Below, one piece after another: positions 41,320-50,464 of a stretch of 64,000 nucleotides of DNA; within the stretch, counting starts at the first letter, position 1; the number at the start of each line of letters is the position of its first letter. Under the pieces are notes generated by a model, which saw only the letters and a list, made by a program, of their open reading frames with translations, made no database searches and was not told the origin of the DNA. The stretch spans positions 620,001-684,000 of the forward strand of contig NZ_CP031229.1 in the NCBI RefSeq assembly GCF_003351765.1, given 5' to 3'. This DNA comes from Ornithinimicrobium avium (GTDB taxonomy: Bacteria > Actinomycetota > Actinomycetes > Actinomycetales > Dermatophilaceae). The translations under genes were made by a program, and so were the position numbers.

Positions 41320-42123
41320 TCACGGTTCCGTCGTCGGGGGGACGGGTCGAGCGTAACGAGGCTCGGTGGCCTCGTGCAACGCATCGACCACCAGCGACTC
41401 CGACTCCACCACCTGGACCGCGCCTCCGGCGCCGCGCAGACTGTCGGAGAACCCGCCCGGGATGGCCATCGCCCCGGCGAGCGTGTGGGAGCCGCCGATG
41501 GCGATGATGCGGTAGGGCGGGGTGAGCGTGGTCCCGTCGAGGGTGACGTGCCCCTCTGCGTCCACGCCGACGTAGCTGGAGGCGACGACCCTCTGCGCGC
41601 CGATCTGGATGGCCTCGGCCCCGGCGTCGCGCAGCTCCTGGATCGCGTCCAGCAGCATCGTCTGGGTCATGACGCGGGCCGGGTCGCTGACGTAGACCGA
41701 GATGCCCGGACCCTCGACCGGCACCGTGCCGGCCAGGATCGAGTAGGAGTTGAGGCGCTCCTGGGCGGCGCGGGCGGCGGCCTCGTCCCCCTCCTGCCCC
41801 TGCAGCTGCTCCTTGTCGTCCTCGAGCTGGCGCACCTCGCCCTGCAGCGCGTCCACCCGCTCGGAGACGTCGTCGAGGAGCGCGACCAGCTCGGACTGGC
41901 GCAGCTGGGCCAGCCCCACCTCGTCGGCGCTGCGCACCTGTGCGACGAGCGCCACGCCCAGGAGGGCCAGCAGCACGGCGGCCACGACCTGCCCGCGCGC
42001 GGGCCGCAGCCGGACCAGGAGGGCGCGCAGGCGCCGGCGCGCCTGCGCGGTCGTCGGCTGCGGCCCGGGCGGCCGGCCACCGCCGCGCGAGGGCCGCCAG
42101 GTCCTGCGGGCTGGGCCCGTCAT
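41320..42123 (-). CDS. DUF881 family membrane-anchored protein (Rv1823-like)
   Basis: A 267-aa protein with one helix near residues 46-62 after an Arg-rich cytoplasmic end, a coiled coil of about 45 residues (LVALLDDVSERVDALQGEV onward) and a C-terminal DUF881 domain (GAEAIQIGAQRVVASSYVG and PYRIIAIGGSHTL). Function is unknown; the family resembles B. subtilis YlxW/YlxX-type division-cluster proteins. The ATG directly follows the Sbp stop. Confidence 0.85.
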   Translation of the reverse strand: MTGPARRTWRPSRGGGRPPGPQPTTAQARRRLRALLVRLRPARGQVVAAVLLALLGVALVAQVRSADEVGLAQLRQSELVALLDDVSERVDALQGEVRQLEDDKEQLQGQEGDEAAARAAQERLNSYSILAGTVPVEGPGISVYVSDPARVMTQTMLLDAIQELRDAGAEAIQIGAQRVVASSYVGVDAEGHVTLDGTTLTPPYRIIAIGGSHTLAGAMAIPGGFSDSLRGAGGAVQVVESESLVVDALHEATEPRYARPVPPTTEP

Positions 42124-42456
42124 TCAGGCCCCCAGCAGGTGGCGCCGGATCGCGGCCACGTTGGAGAAGATCCGCAGCCCGAGGACCACGACCACGCCGG
42201 TGGACAGCTGGGCGCCCACCCCGAGCTGGTTGCCGAGGAAGACGATGAGCGCGGCCACCACGACGTTGGACAGGAAGGAGATGACGAACACGCGGTCGTT
42301 GAAGATCCCCTCGAGGGCGGCCCGGGTGGCGCCGAAGACCGCGTCGAGCGCCGCGATGACGGCGATCGGCAGGTAGGGCTGCAGCCACAACGGCACCTCG
42401 GGGCTGACGAACAGCCCGATCACGACCCCGAGCACCAGGCCAAGGACGGGGATCAT
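42124..42456 (-). CDS. sbp: Small basic protein Sbp (DUF1290)
   Basis: A 110-aa membrane protein with three or four helices beginning MIPVLGLVLGVVIGLF and ending with NVAAIRRHLL. It matches the DUF1290 Sbp family that sits between two DUF881 genes in actinobacteria (Rv1824). Function is unknown; Firmicute relatives lie in the division cluster near ftsZ. Its ATG overlaps the stop of the preceding DUF881 gene (ATGA). Confidence 0.88.
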   Translation of the reverse strand: MIPVLGLVLGVVIGLFVSPEVPLWLQPYLPIAVIAALDAVFGATRAALEGIFNDRVFVISFLSNVVVAALIVFLGNQLGVGAQLSTGVVVVLGLRIFSNVAAIRRHLLGA

Positions 42457-43352
42457 CGTCGGTCTTCCTCCGTGGTGTCGTCCTGCGCGGTCCGGTCCAG
42501 CACGTGCCCGTAGCGGGTGGTCAGCCGCTCGGCCGAGGCGATCGTGACGTCCTCCTGCACGCTCACCCGCGAGGCGATCCCCAGCTGGCCGCGCAGCTGG
42601 TCCAGGTAGGCGCCGGTGACGCCCGAGGACGTCTCCGCGGCCAGCCGCTCGGGGTCCCCGATCGCGCGGATCTCGTAGGGCGGTGCCAGGCTGCGGAAGT
42701 CGACGATGATCGCCTCGCCCGCGAATCGTATCGCGGACGTGCTGGTGAGCCGGTGGCCGTTGACCGAGACCGCCTCGGCCCCGGCGCTCCACAGCCCGTT
42801 GACGACCAGCTGGACGTCCCGGGCGTTGACGCGCTCCCCCGGGCCGTCCAGGCCCGGTGCGCCCTCGCCCCCGGACGAGGCGTCCTCCAGGACGATGACC
42901 ACTCCCGGCCCCGAGACGGCCCGGGCACCGGCCTGCTCCCCGGCCGAGGTGATGGCGCGCTCGGCCGCCGGACCCTCCTCGAGCCGGGCCCGTTCCTGCT
43001 CGATGGACAGGATCTCGGCCCGCAGCTCCTCCACCCGCGCCCCCGAGGCGTCGCCCGCCTCCTGCGCCGCCTCGATCCTGGTGATGAGCTGCTTGCGCGT
43101 CTCGGCGGCGACCGGGTCCGGGGCACGCAGGGTGACCGCGGCGACCGTCACGAGCATGCCCAGGACGACCGCCGTGACGAACAGCAGCCAGGTGCGGGAG
43201 CCGGAGGAGGCGGGCAGCCCCGCCTCGACCCGGGCCCTGGCGGCCGAGTGGTAGCCGGGACCGATGGGCGGGTCCAGCACCTCCCCCAGCAGCGCCATCG
43301 AGGCTGCCGGATCGGGGTCCCGGCTGGCCTGCCCGAGGCGCAGGAACCTCAT
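42453..43352 (-). CDS. DUF881 family membrane-anchored protein (Rv1825-like)
   Basis: A 299-aa paralogue of the protein two genes downstream, with a helix near residues 55-75, a coiled coil to about residue 130 and the DUF881 domain (WSAGAEAVSVNGHRLTSTSAIR and PYEIRAIGDPERL). The N-terminal 50 residues are cytoplasmic. The ATG overlaps the phosphatidyltransferase stop (ATGA). The pair may form a heteromeric complex with Sbp at the membrane, which is inference from the conserved trio. Confidence 0.86.
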   Translation of the reverse strand: MRFLRLGQASRDPDPAASMALLGEVLDPPIGPGYHSAARARVEAGLPASSGSRTWLLFVTAVVLGMLVTVAAVTLRAPDPVAAETRKQLITRIEAAQEAGDASGARVEELRAEILSIEQERARLEEGPAAERAITSAGEQAGARAVSGPGVVIVLEDASSGGEGAPGLDGPGERVNARDVQLVVNGLWSAGAEAVSVNGHRLTSTSAIRFAGEAIIVDFRSLAPPYEIRAIGDPERLAAETSSGVTGAYLDQLRGQLGIASRVSVQEDVTIASAERLTTRYGHVLDRTAQDDTTEEDRR

Positions 43353-43975
43353 ACCTGCAGCTCCCGGCGCCGACGCACCATCGCCCGCACCTGCCAGGCG
43401 TAGATGAACCCGGTGATCCAGTACAGGACCGTCCCCCACCAGGCCAGCGCCCACCCGGTGGCGAGGGCAAGGGTCTGCCACGGGCCTTCGATGTGTCCGA
43501 AGAGCAGCAGCGGGAAGGCCCCGAGCAGGTTGAAGGTGGCAGCCTTGCCCACGAAGTGCACCGGCGGGATGGGCAGCCGGTGGTGGCGCACCAGCGGCGC
43601 CATCGCCAGGATGAACGCGTCACGGGCGACGAGGACCCCGACCAGCCACCACGGCACGAAGCCGAACCAGGCCAGGCTGAGCAGGGTGGTGGCGATGTAG
43701 AGGCGGTCGGCGATCGGGTCGAGCAGCTCGCCGAGCCTGCTCACCTGGCCGAAGCGACGGGCGATCGTGCCGTCGAGCCAGTCGGTGAGCCCGGAGAGGA
43801 CGAGGAGCAGGCCCGCCCACGCCAGCTCGCCGTCGACGAGCAGCCAGAGGTAGACCGGCAGCCCCAGCAGCCGGACGACGCTGAGCACGTTGGGGACGGT
43901 GAGCAGGCGGCTGCCGACCGGCCGGACCGTGCGGTCCCGGCTGGCCTGCGGAGCCTCCCCCGTGCCCATCGACAT
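43349..43975 (-). CDS. CDP-alcohol phosphatidyltransferase
   Basis: A 208-aa membrane enzyme with the signature DG-x2-AR-x8-G-x3-D-x3-D, visible as DWLDGTIARR...GELLDPIADRL. It resembles PgsA-type phosphatidylglycerophosphate synthases and occupies the place of Rv1822 (pgsA3) in the same gene order. The exact alcohol acceptor is unproven. ATG 43975 is 7 nt after TACACT (leaderless pattern) and heads the envelope operon. Confidence 0.88.
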   Translation of the reverse strand: MSMGTGEAPQASRDRTVRPVGSRLLTVPNVLSVVRLLGLPVYLWLLVDGELAWAGLLLVLSGLTDWLDGTIARRFGQVSRLGELLDPIADRLYIATTLLSLAWFGFVPWWLVGVLVARDAFILAMAPLVRHHRLPIPPVHFVGKAATFNLLGAFPLLLFGHIEGPWQTLALATGWALAWWGTVLYWITGFIYAWQVRAMVRRRRELQV

Positions 43976-44035
43976 ACCGCCAAGTGTAGGAGGCGCCCGC
44001 AGCGACGGGTTCCCACCGCGCGGACGGGGTATGAC

Positions 44036-44071
44036 GAAGGCCCCGGTCCGCGTGTGCGGTCCGGGGCCTTC
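44036..44071 (-). terminator. Terminator after tRNA-Pro
   Basis: A 15-position stem, AAGGCCCCGG plus CCGC against its complement with a single T-T mismatch, and a short GTGT loop, starting 6 nt after the tRNA 3' end. Confidence 0.75.
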
Positions 44072-44076
44072 CTCGG

Positions 44077-44150
<74 letters not shown>

Positions 44151-44244
44151 AGGCCCGTAAGGGCGAGGATCACCTTAACGCACGGTGACCCGCGGTACCG
44201 AATCGCCCGGGCCGATGCCCGCGGCGGCCCTCCGCGACCGCGGA

Positions 44245-45798
44245 TCAGCGGCGGGAACGACGCTCCCGCACCCGCACCGAGATCTCCACCGGGGAGCCCT
44301 CGAAGCCGAACTCCTCGCGCAGCCGGCGCTCGAGGAACCGGCGGTAGCCGGCCTCGATGAAGCCGGAGGCGAAGATGACGAACTTCGGCGGGCGGGTGTC
44401 GGCCTGGGTGGCGAAGAGGATGCGGGGCTGCTTGCCCCCGCGCACCGGGTGCGGGTGTGCGGCGGCCACCTCGCCGAGGAAGGCGTTCAGGCGCGAGGTG
44501 GGCACCCGGCGGTCCCAGGAGGCCAGGGAGGTCTCCAGGGCGGGGACCAGCTTGGCGACGTGCCGGCCGGTGGTCGCGGAGATGTTGACCCGCGGGGCCC
44601 AGGCCACCTGCGCCAGGTCGCGCTCGATCTCGCGTTCCAGGAAGTGCTGGCGCTCCTCGTCGAGGGTGTCCCACTTGTTGAACGCCAGGACCAGCGCGCG
44701 GCCGGCGTCGACCACCTGCTGGACCACGCGGACGTCCTGCTCGGTGAGCGGCTCGGAGACGTCGACGAGCACGACCGCGACCTCGGCCTTCTCCAGCGCC
44801 GTCTGGGTGCGCAGCGAGGCGTAGAAGTCGGCGCCCCGGGTCTGGTGCACCCGTCGGCGGATGCCCGCGGTGTCGACGAAGCGCCATACCCTGCCCCCCA
44901 GCTCCACGAGTTCGTCGACGGGGTCCCGGGTGGTGCCGGCGACGTCGTCCACGACGACCCGCTCCGCGCCGGCCAGCCGGTTGAGCAGGGAGGACTTGCC
45001 GACGTTGGGGCGACCGACGAGGGCGACCCGTCGCGGTCCGCCGCGCGGGTAGGCGCCGGGCACCGTGGTCCGCTCGGGTAGCACCTCGAGCAGCGCGTCG
45101 AGGATGTCGCCGGAGCCCCGGCCGTGCAGGGCGGAGACGGGCCAGGGCTGGCCCAGCCCCAGCGACCAGAGCACGGCGGACTCGGCCTCCATCCGCTGGT
45201 CGTCGACCTTGTTGGCCGCGAGCACGACCGGCTTGCCCGAGCGGCGCAGCAGCCGGACGACCTGCTCGTCGGTGTCGGTGGCGCCGACGACGGCGTCGAC
45301 GACGAAGATGACGGCGTCGGCCAGCTCGACGGCGACCTCGGCCTGCTCGGCGACCCGCAGGTGGATCCCGGTCGCGTCCACGTCCCAACCGCCGGTGTCG
45401 ACGACGGTGAACCGCCGGCCGGACCACTCGGCGTCGTAGGCGACCCGGTCGCGGGTGACGCCGGGCACGTCCTGCACGACCGCCTCGCGGCGACCCAGGA
45501 TCCGGTTGACCAGGCTGGACTTGCCGACGTTGGGCCGGCCCACGACCGCCACGACCGGGCGGTGCTCGGCCTCGTCGTCCTCGCCGTGCGGCAGCTGGCC
45601 GCTCTCGACAAGTTCACGGTCCTCCTCGGACAGCTCGAACTCGTCCAGGCCCGCCCGCAGCGCCCGCGCCAGGTGACCGTCGTCGCCGTCGGCAAGCTCG
45701 TCGTCCAGGTCGGGGTCGGCGCCGCCGGTCCACTCGACCTCCACGACCTCGTCGGGCCCGTCCAGGTCCTCGAGCTGCTCCCCGTCCGTCTCGCTCAC
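44245..45798 (-). CDS. der: Ribosome biogenesis GTPase Der (EngA)
   Basis: A 517-aa protein with tandem GTPase domains and a C-terminal KH-like domain, needed for 50S assembly. Both P-loops read GRPNVGKSSL. Switch elements DVPGVTRD and DTGGWD serve the first domain, and DVAGTTRDPVD, DTAGIRRR and NKWD the second. About 80 residues of acidic N-terminal extension precede the first domain, as is common in actinobacteria. GTG 45798 overlaps the sufE stop (GTGA). Confidence 0.96.
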   Translation of the reverse strand: MSETDGEQLEDLDGPDEVVEVEWTGGADPDLDDELADGDDGHLARALRAGLDEFELSEEDRELVESGQLPHGEDDEAEHRPVVAVVGRPNVGKSSLVNRILGRREAVVQDVPGVTRDRVAYDAEWSGRRFTVVDTGGWDVDATGIHLRVAEQAEVAVELADAVIFVVDAVVGATDTDEQVVRLLRRSGKPVVLAANKVDDQRMEAESAVLWSLGLGQPWPVSALHGRGSGDILDALLEVLPERTTVPGAYPRGGPRRVALVGRPNVGKSSLLNRLAGAERVVVDDVAGTTRDPVDELVELGGRVWRFVDTAGIRRRVHQTRGADFYASLRTQTALEKAEVAVVLVDVSEPLTEQDVRVVQQVVDAGRALVLAFNKWDTLDEERQHFLEREIERDLAQVAWAPRVNISATTGRHVAKLVPALETSLASWDRRVPTSRLNAFLGEVAAAHPHPVRGGKQPRILFATQADTRPPKFVIFASGFIEAGYRRFLERRLREEFGFEGSPVEISVRVRERRSRR

Positions 45799-46271
45799 GA
45801 GCCGGCCGCCGTGTCCGCCGCCTGGCGGCGCAGCCGCACCTGCCGCTTGATCCGGCTGAGCATCGCGACCATCCCGCGCATCCGCAGCGGCGAGACCGCC
45901 TCGGCCAGGGCGAAGCGGTAGGGCGCGTCGTCGGGCACCGCGAGCACGTCCTCGGCGGGCAGCCCGTCGAGGCTCTCGTGCAGGATGCCGGCGAAGCCGC
46001 GCGTCGTGGGCGCCTCCGGAGGGGCGTCGAAGAAGAGGTGCACCGTGCGGTCCGCGTCGTCCTCCACCTCGACGGCGAGGAAGAGCGGGGACTGGCACTC
46101 GTCCACGCGCTCCATCTGGTCCATCTTTCCGGCGTAGCGCTCGGGCAGCGCCGGCAGCTCCTGGCTCAGCTCGAGCAGCAGCTGGAGCCGGTCCTTCTCG
46201 CCGACGGCGTGGAAGTCGGCGGCCAGCTCGGCCATCTGCTCCGGCAGGCCGGCGCGCAGGTCGGCGGTCAT
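45795..46271 (-). CDS. SufE-like cysteine desulfurase partner
   Basis: A 158-aa SufE-fold protein. The acceptor cysteine is in VDECQSPLFLAVEV, where it would take sulfane sulfur from a cysteine desulfurase or the rhodanese next door. RGFAGILHESLDGLP and SPLRMRGMVAMLSRIKRQV are family segments. It is translationally coupled to both neighbours (TGATG and GTGA), and the rhodanese-SufE pairing suggests that they work together. Confidence 0.88.
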   Translation of the reverse strand: MTADLRAGLPEQMAELAADFHAVGEKDRLQLLLELSQELPALPERYAGKMDQMERVDECQSPLFLAVEVEDDADRTVHLFFDAPPEAPTTRGFAGILHESLDGLPAEDVLAVPDDAPYRFALAEAVSPLRMRGMVAMLSRIKRQVRLRRQAADTAAGS

Positions 46272-47140
46272 CAGCGCTCCACCGGCACGCCGACCGAGTT
46301 GCCCCACTCGGTCCAGCTGCCGTCGTAGTTGCGGACCTTGTCGAAGCCCAGCAGGTGGGTCAGCACGAACCAGGTGTGGCTCGACCGCTCGCCGATGCGG
46401 CAGTAGGCGACGACGTCGTCGGAGGGGGTCAGCCCCTGCTCCTCCAGGTAGATGCTCTCCAGCTCCTGGCGCGACTTGAAGGTCCCGTCCTCGTTGGCCG
46501 CCCGCGCCCAGGGCACGTTGCGCGCGCCAGGGACGTGCCCGCCGCGCATCGCGCCCTCCTGCGGGTAGTCGGGCATGTGCAGCAGCTCGCCGGAGAACTC
46601 CCCCGGGCTGCGCACGTCGATCATCGGGCTGCCCAGGTGGGCCAGCACGTCGTCCCGGAACGCCCGGACCTTGCTGTCGTCCCGCTCGACGACGGGGTAG
46701 GTCGCTGGGGTCACCTGCGGCACCTCGGTGGTCATCTCCCGGCCCTCGGCCACCCAGGCGGCGCGGCCGCCGTCGAGCAGGCGCACGTCCTGGTGGCCGA
46801 AGAGGGTCATCACCCACAGCGCGTAGGAGGCCCACCAGTTCGACTTGTCGCCGTAGATGACCACGGTCGTCCCGCGCGTGATGCCGCGCTCACCCATGAC
46901 CTCGGCGAAGCGTGCCCCGTCGACGTAGTCACGGGTCAGGGGGTCGTTGAGGTCGGTGTGCCAGTCGATCTTGAGGGCGCCGGGGACGTGGCCGGTGTCG
47001 TAGAGCAGGACGTCCTCGTCGGACTCCAGCACGACCAGGCCCTCCTCGCCCAGGTGCTCGGACAGCCAGGTCGTCGTCACCAGACGCTCGGGGTGGGCGT
47101 AGGTCGCGAGCTTCTCGTCGGTGTCGGGGGACAGGGTCAT
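46271..47140 (-). CDS. Thiosulfate/3-mercaptopyruvate sulfurtransferase
   Basis: A 289-aa protein with two rhodanese domains. The first is inactive, and the second has the catalytic Cys in AYCRIGERSSHTWF. The CRIGERS loop is the SseA-like type found in actinobacteria. It forms a persulfide likely passed to the SufE-like protein. The ATG overlaps the cmk stop by 4 nt, and its own stop shares a base with the sufE start. Confidence 0.9.
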   Translation of the reverse strand: MTLSPDTDEKLATYAHPERLVTTTWLSEHLGEEGLVVLESDEDVLLYDTGHVPGALKIDWHTDLNDPLTRDYVDGARFAEVMGERGITRGTTVVIYGDKSNWWASYALWVMTLFGHQDVRLLDGGRAAWVAEGREMTTEVPQVTPATYPVVERDDSKVRAFRDDVLAHLGSPMIDVRSPGEFSGELLHMPDYPQEGAMRGGHVPGARNVPWARAANEDGTFKSRQELESIYLEEQGLTPSDDVVAYCRIGERSSHTWFVLTHLLGFDKVRNYDGSWTEWGNSVGVPVER

Positions 47141-47868
47141 CGGTGCTCCTGCAGGTCGGGGGTGGATGCGGCTATGGGGTGCGTCGCGCCGTGCGCGACC
47201 AGGTCGAGGACCGCGCGCACGGACTCCTCGAAGGACAGGTGGGAGGTGTCGAGGCCGTGGACCCCGTCCGCGGGCTCGAAGAAGGCGCTGACGCTCGCGT
47301 CGTCCCGGTCGCGGCGCACCACCTGGTCCCGGGTGGCGGCCAGCTGCTCCTGGGTGCTGGTGCCGTGCAGCTCGGTGGTGCGGCGGGTCAGGCGCGCCTC
47401 CTCGGAGGCGGTGAGCAGGATCCGGTGCTCGGCGTCCGGAGCGACGACGGTGGTGATGTCGCGGCCCTCGACCACCACTCCCCCGCGCGCGGCGCGCAGC
47501 TCCTCGACCAGGGCACGCTGGCGGCGGCGCAGCTCGGCGCGCACACCGAGGTTGGTCGCGACCTGCGAGACCTGGCCCGAGATGCGCGTCGTGCGGATCT
47601 CCTGGCTCACGTCGGTGCCGGCGACCCGCACCTCGGGGGCGTCGGGGTCGGTCGACAGCCTCAGGTCCAGGTCCTTGGCGGCCGCGGCCACCGTGGTCTG
47701 GTCGGCGAGGTCCAGGCCCCGCTCCAGGCACCACCAGGTGAGGGCGCGGTACATGGCGCCGGTGTCGAGGTAGGCCAGCCCCAGCCGCCGCGCGACGGCC
47801 CGGGAGACCGACGACTTGCCGGACCCGCTGGGTCCGTCGACGGCGATCGTGATCGGGGAGTTGGGCAC
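47137..47868 (-). CDS. cmk: Cytidylate kinase
   Basis: A 243-aa nucleoside monophosphate kinase that phosphorylates CMP and dCMP. The P-loop GPSGSGKSS starts at residue 12, followed by YLDTGAMYRALTW, VVVEGRDITTVVAPDA and the lid region RRDRDDASV. The GTG start is 6 nt after TAGGCT (leaderless pattern). It begins the cmk-rhodanese-sufE-der operon. In mycobacteria cmk and der are direct neighbours. Confidence 0.95.
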   Translation of the reverse strand: MPNSPITIAVDGPSGSGKSSVSRAVARRLGLAYLDTGAMYRALTWWCLERGLDLADQTTVAAAAKDLDLRLSTDPDAPEVRVAGTDVSQEIRTTRISGQVSQVATNLGVRAELRRRQRALVEELRAARGGVVVEGRDITTVVAPDAEHRILLTASEEARLTRRTTELHGTSTQEQLAATRDQVVRRDRDDASVSAFFEPADGVHGLDTSHLSFEESVRAVLDLVAHGATHPIAASTPDLQEHR

Positions 47869-47934
47869 CCCACCAGCCTAACGGTCGGCCCGTGCGGCCC
47901 GACGGCCGCGCTGCGGGGGCCACGCTCCGTTTCA

Positions 47935-47963
47935 TGACGCAGGCGGTGCCGCGGCCCTAGACT
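47935..47963 (+). promoter_or_regulatory. Promoter of the cycA-like permease
   Basis: TAGACT (47958-47963) preceded at 17 nt by TGACGC (47935-47940). The resulting leader is about 45 nt and contains AGGGAG before the start codon. Confidence 0.45.
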
Positions 47964-48014
47964 TCTCACGTCCTAGGTCGCGACCCGCCGCTGGGCCCGC
48001 TCCGAAGGGAGCTC

Positions 48015-49466
48015 ATGAGTATGCCCGTGCACCCGCAGACGTCCACTCACCCGGAGGAACGGCTGCACCGGGGTCTGCAGAACAGGCACATCCAGCTGAT
48101 CGCCATCGGCGGCGCCATCGGCACCGGCCTGTTCATGGGGTCGGGCAAGACGATCGCGGCTGCCGGTCCGTCGGTGCTCATCGTCTACCTGATCATCGGC
48201 ACGATGCTCTTCTTCGTCATGAGGGCGATGGGCGAGCTGCTGCTCTTCAACCTCGACTACAAGTCCTTCCAGGACTTCGCAGCCGACATGCTGGGCGGCT
48301 GGGCCGGCTTCTTCTGCGGCTGGACCTACTGGCTGTGCTGGATCGTCACCGGGATGGCCGACATCATCGCGGTGGCCAGCTACTTCAACTACTGGCTGAA
48401 CCCGGACGATCCCACCGAGATCCGCGCGACCGCGCTGCTCCTGGGGCTGGTCGTGCTGCTGGGGCTGCTGGGGCTGAACATGCTCACCGTCGGGCTGTTC
48501 GGCGAGCTGGAGTTCTGGTTCGCCATCATCAAGGTGGTGGCGATCCTCGCGCTCATCATCATGGGTGCCTGGATGATCATCCGCGGGTTCACCGCCCCGG
48601 ACGGGACCCAGGCCTCCCTGGCCAACCTCTGGAACCGGCCGGGCGGGGTCTTCCCGCACGGGGCGGACGGCTTCTTCGCCGGGTTCCAGATCGCGACCTT
48701 CGCGTTCGTGGGGATCGAGCTGGTGGGAGCCACCGCGGCGGAGACCGCCAACCCGACCAAGACGCTGCCGAGGGCGATCAACCAGATCCCGATCAGGGTC
48801 CTCTTCTTCTACGTCTTCTCCCTGGTCGTGATCATGTCGGTCACGCCCTGGGACCTGGTCAGCCCCGAGCTGTCGCCGTTCGTGAACCTGTTCACCCTGG
48901 TCGGTGTTGCTGCGGCCGCCTCGCTGATGAACTTCGTCGTGCTGACGTCGGCAGCCTCCGCCGCCAACTCCGGTCTCTTCTCGACCTCCCGGATGCTCTA
49001 CGGCCTCGCCCACAAGAACATGGCCCCCGCCCCGACGGGCAGGCTCTCCAGCCGGATGGTGCCGGCCGTGGGCCTGGTGATCTCGGTCATCATCGTCTCC
49101 AGCTCCCTGCTCCTGCTCCTCTCCGACACGGTCATGGGCGCCTTCACCGTCGTGACGACGATCTCCGCGGTGCTGTTCATGTTCGTCTGGGGCATGATCC
49201 TGTGCAGCTACATCGTCTACCGGCGCCGCTACCCCGAGGCGCACGCGACGAGCATCTACAAGATGCCCGGCGGCGTGCCCATGTGCTACGTCGTGCTGGC
49301 CTTCTTCGTCTTCATCATCTACGTCCTCACCCGGGAGCAGGACACCCTGGTGGCACTGCTGGGCACGCCCCTGTGGTTCGTCATCCTCGGCGTGGCCTGG
49401 TACCTCATCAAGGACAAGGTCCACGAGGACGACACGCACACCGAGGGCGTCGGCGCGGCTCTCTGA
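48015..49466 (+). CDS. cycA: Amino acid permease, D-serine/D-alanine/glycine type (CycA-like)
   Basis: A 483-aa APC-family transporter with 12 helices. RGLQNRHIQLIAIGGAIGTGLFMGSG is the first helix with the substrate-binding Gly motif, and FVGIELVGATAAETANPTKTLPRAI is the conserved sixth helix and following loop, matching the CycA branch. Substrates probably include glycine, D-alanine and D-serine. AGGGAG lies 4-5 nt before the ATG. It is a + strand gene inserted between rluB and cmk, whose neighbours in related genomes are contiguous. Confidence 0.85.
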   Translation: MSMPVHPQTSTHPEERLHRGLQNRHIQLIAIGGAIGTGLFMGSGKTIAAAGPSVLIVYLIIGTMLFFVMRAMGELLLFNLDYKSFQDFAADMLGGWAGFFCGWTYWLCWIVTGMADIIAVASYFNYWLNPDDPTEIRATALLLGLVVLLGLLGLNMLTVGLFGELEFWFAIIKVVAILALIIMGAWMIIRGFTAPDGTQASLANLWNRPGGVFPHGADGFFAGFQIATFAFVGIELVGATAAETANPTKTLPRAINQIPIRVLFFYVFSLVVIMSVTPWDLVSPELSPFVNLFTLVGVAAAASLMNFVVLTSAASAANSGLFSTSRMLYGLAHKNMAPAPTGRLSSRMVPAVGLVISVIIVSSSLLLLLSDTVMGAFTVVTTISAVLFMFVWGMILCSYIVYRRRYPEAHATSIYKMPGGVPMCYVVLAFFVFIIYVLTREQDTLVALLGTPLWFVILGVAWYLIKDKVHEDDTHTEGVGAAL

Positions 49467-49470
49467 GCAC

Positions 49471-49487
49471 CGCCCGACCCCCGGGCG
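49471..49487. terminator. Short hairpin between cycA and rluB
   Basis: A 6-bp stem CGCCCG (49471-49476) and CGGGCG (49482-49487) with loop ACCCC, between convergent genes. Confidence 0.4.
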
Positions 49488-49504
49488 CGGGCGAAGGTTC
49501 GCCG

Positions 49505-50464
49505 TCAGAGGCCCGCGGCCCGGTAGAGCTGGGCGACCTCCTCGGCGGCCAGCGCCCGGTAGCGTCCAGGACGCAGCTCGCCGAGGTGCACCGGCCCGAC
49601 CTGGGTGCGCGAGAGCAGCTCCACCGGGTAGCCGACGTCGTCGAGCATCCGTCGCACGATGTGCTTGCGGCCCTCGTGCAGCACCACCTCGACGATCGAG
49701 TGGCCCGGCAGCGAGTCCACGAGCTTGAACGAGTCCACCTTGGCCAGCCCGTCCTCGAGCTCGACGCCCGCGCGCAGACGCTTGCCCACGTCCTTGCCGA
49801 CGACACCGTGCACCTGCGCCACGTAGGTCTTGGGGACGCCGTAGGCGGGGTGCTGCAGCCGGTGGGACAGCTCCCCGTCGTTGGTCAGCAGCAGCAGCCC
49901 CTCGGTGTCGAAGTCGAGCCGGCCCACGTGGAACAGCCGGGTCGACAGGTGCCCGACGTAGTCGGCGAGGGAGGGGCGTCCCTCGTCGTCCTGCATCGTC
50001 GAGACCACCCCGGCCGGCTTGTTGAACGCCAGGTAGACCTTGTCCGTGTCGACCACGACCCGGTCGCCGTCGACGCGCACCACCTGGCGCGCGGGGTCGA
50101 CCCGCACGCCCATCTCGGTGACGACGGTGCCGTCCACCTCGACGCGGCCCTGCTCGATGAGCTTCTCGCACGCCCGGCGGCTGCCGAAGCCGGCGCCGGC
50201 CAGGAGCTTCTGGAGCCGCACGCCCTCGGGGTCGTGCACGTCGACCGGCGTGGTCGGCGCCGGGGTCCGGGGACGCCGACGGGGCGGCGAGCCCTTGCCG
50301 GCCCGCCGGGGACCGGCGCCTCCGCCGTCCTGCGGGGACCGTCGGGGCCGCCCGCGGCCGCCGCCGGGCGGCGAGCCCTTGCCGCCGCCCCTGCCGCGTC
50401 CGGATCCGCCGCCGGAGCCGCCCCGTCCGGTTCCGCCGGAGCCGCTGCGCTGTCTGTCGTTCAT
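49505..50464 (-). CDS. rluB: Ribosomal large subunit pseudouridine synthase (RluB/RsuA family)
   Basis: A 319-aa enzyme that makes pseudouridine in rRNA. About 75 residues of Gly/Arg/Pro-rich disordered N-terminus come first, then an S4 RNA-binding domain (VRLQKLLAGAGFGSRRACEKLI) and the catalytic domain with Asp in VGRLDFDTEGLLLLT and the closing EVVLHEGRKHIVRRML. The ATG overlaps the scpB stop (ATGA). Confidence 0.93.
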   Translation of the reverse strand: MNDRQRSGSGGTGRGGSGGGSGRGRGGGKGSPPGGGRGRPRRSPQDGGGAGPRRAGKGSPPRRRPRTPAPTTPVDVHDPEGVRLQKLLAGAGFGSRRACEKLIEQGRVEVDGTVVTEMGVRVDPARQVVRVDGDRVVVDTDKVYLAFNKPAGVVSTMQDDEGRPSLADYVGHLSTRLFHVGRLDFDTEGLLLLTNDGELSHRLQHPAYGVPKTYVAQVHGVVGKDVGKRLRAGVELEDGLAKVDSFKLVDSLPGHSIVEVVLHEGRKHIVRRMLDDVGYPVELLSRTQVGPVHLGELRPGRYRALAAEEVAQLYRAAGL

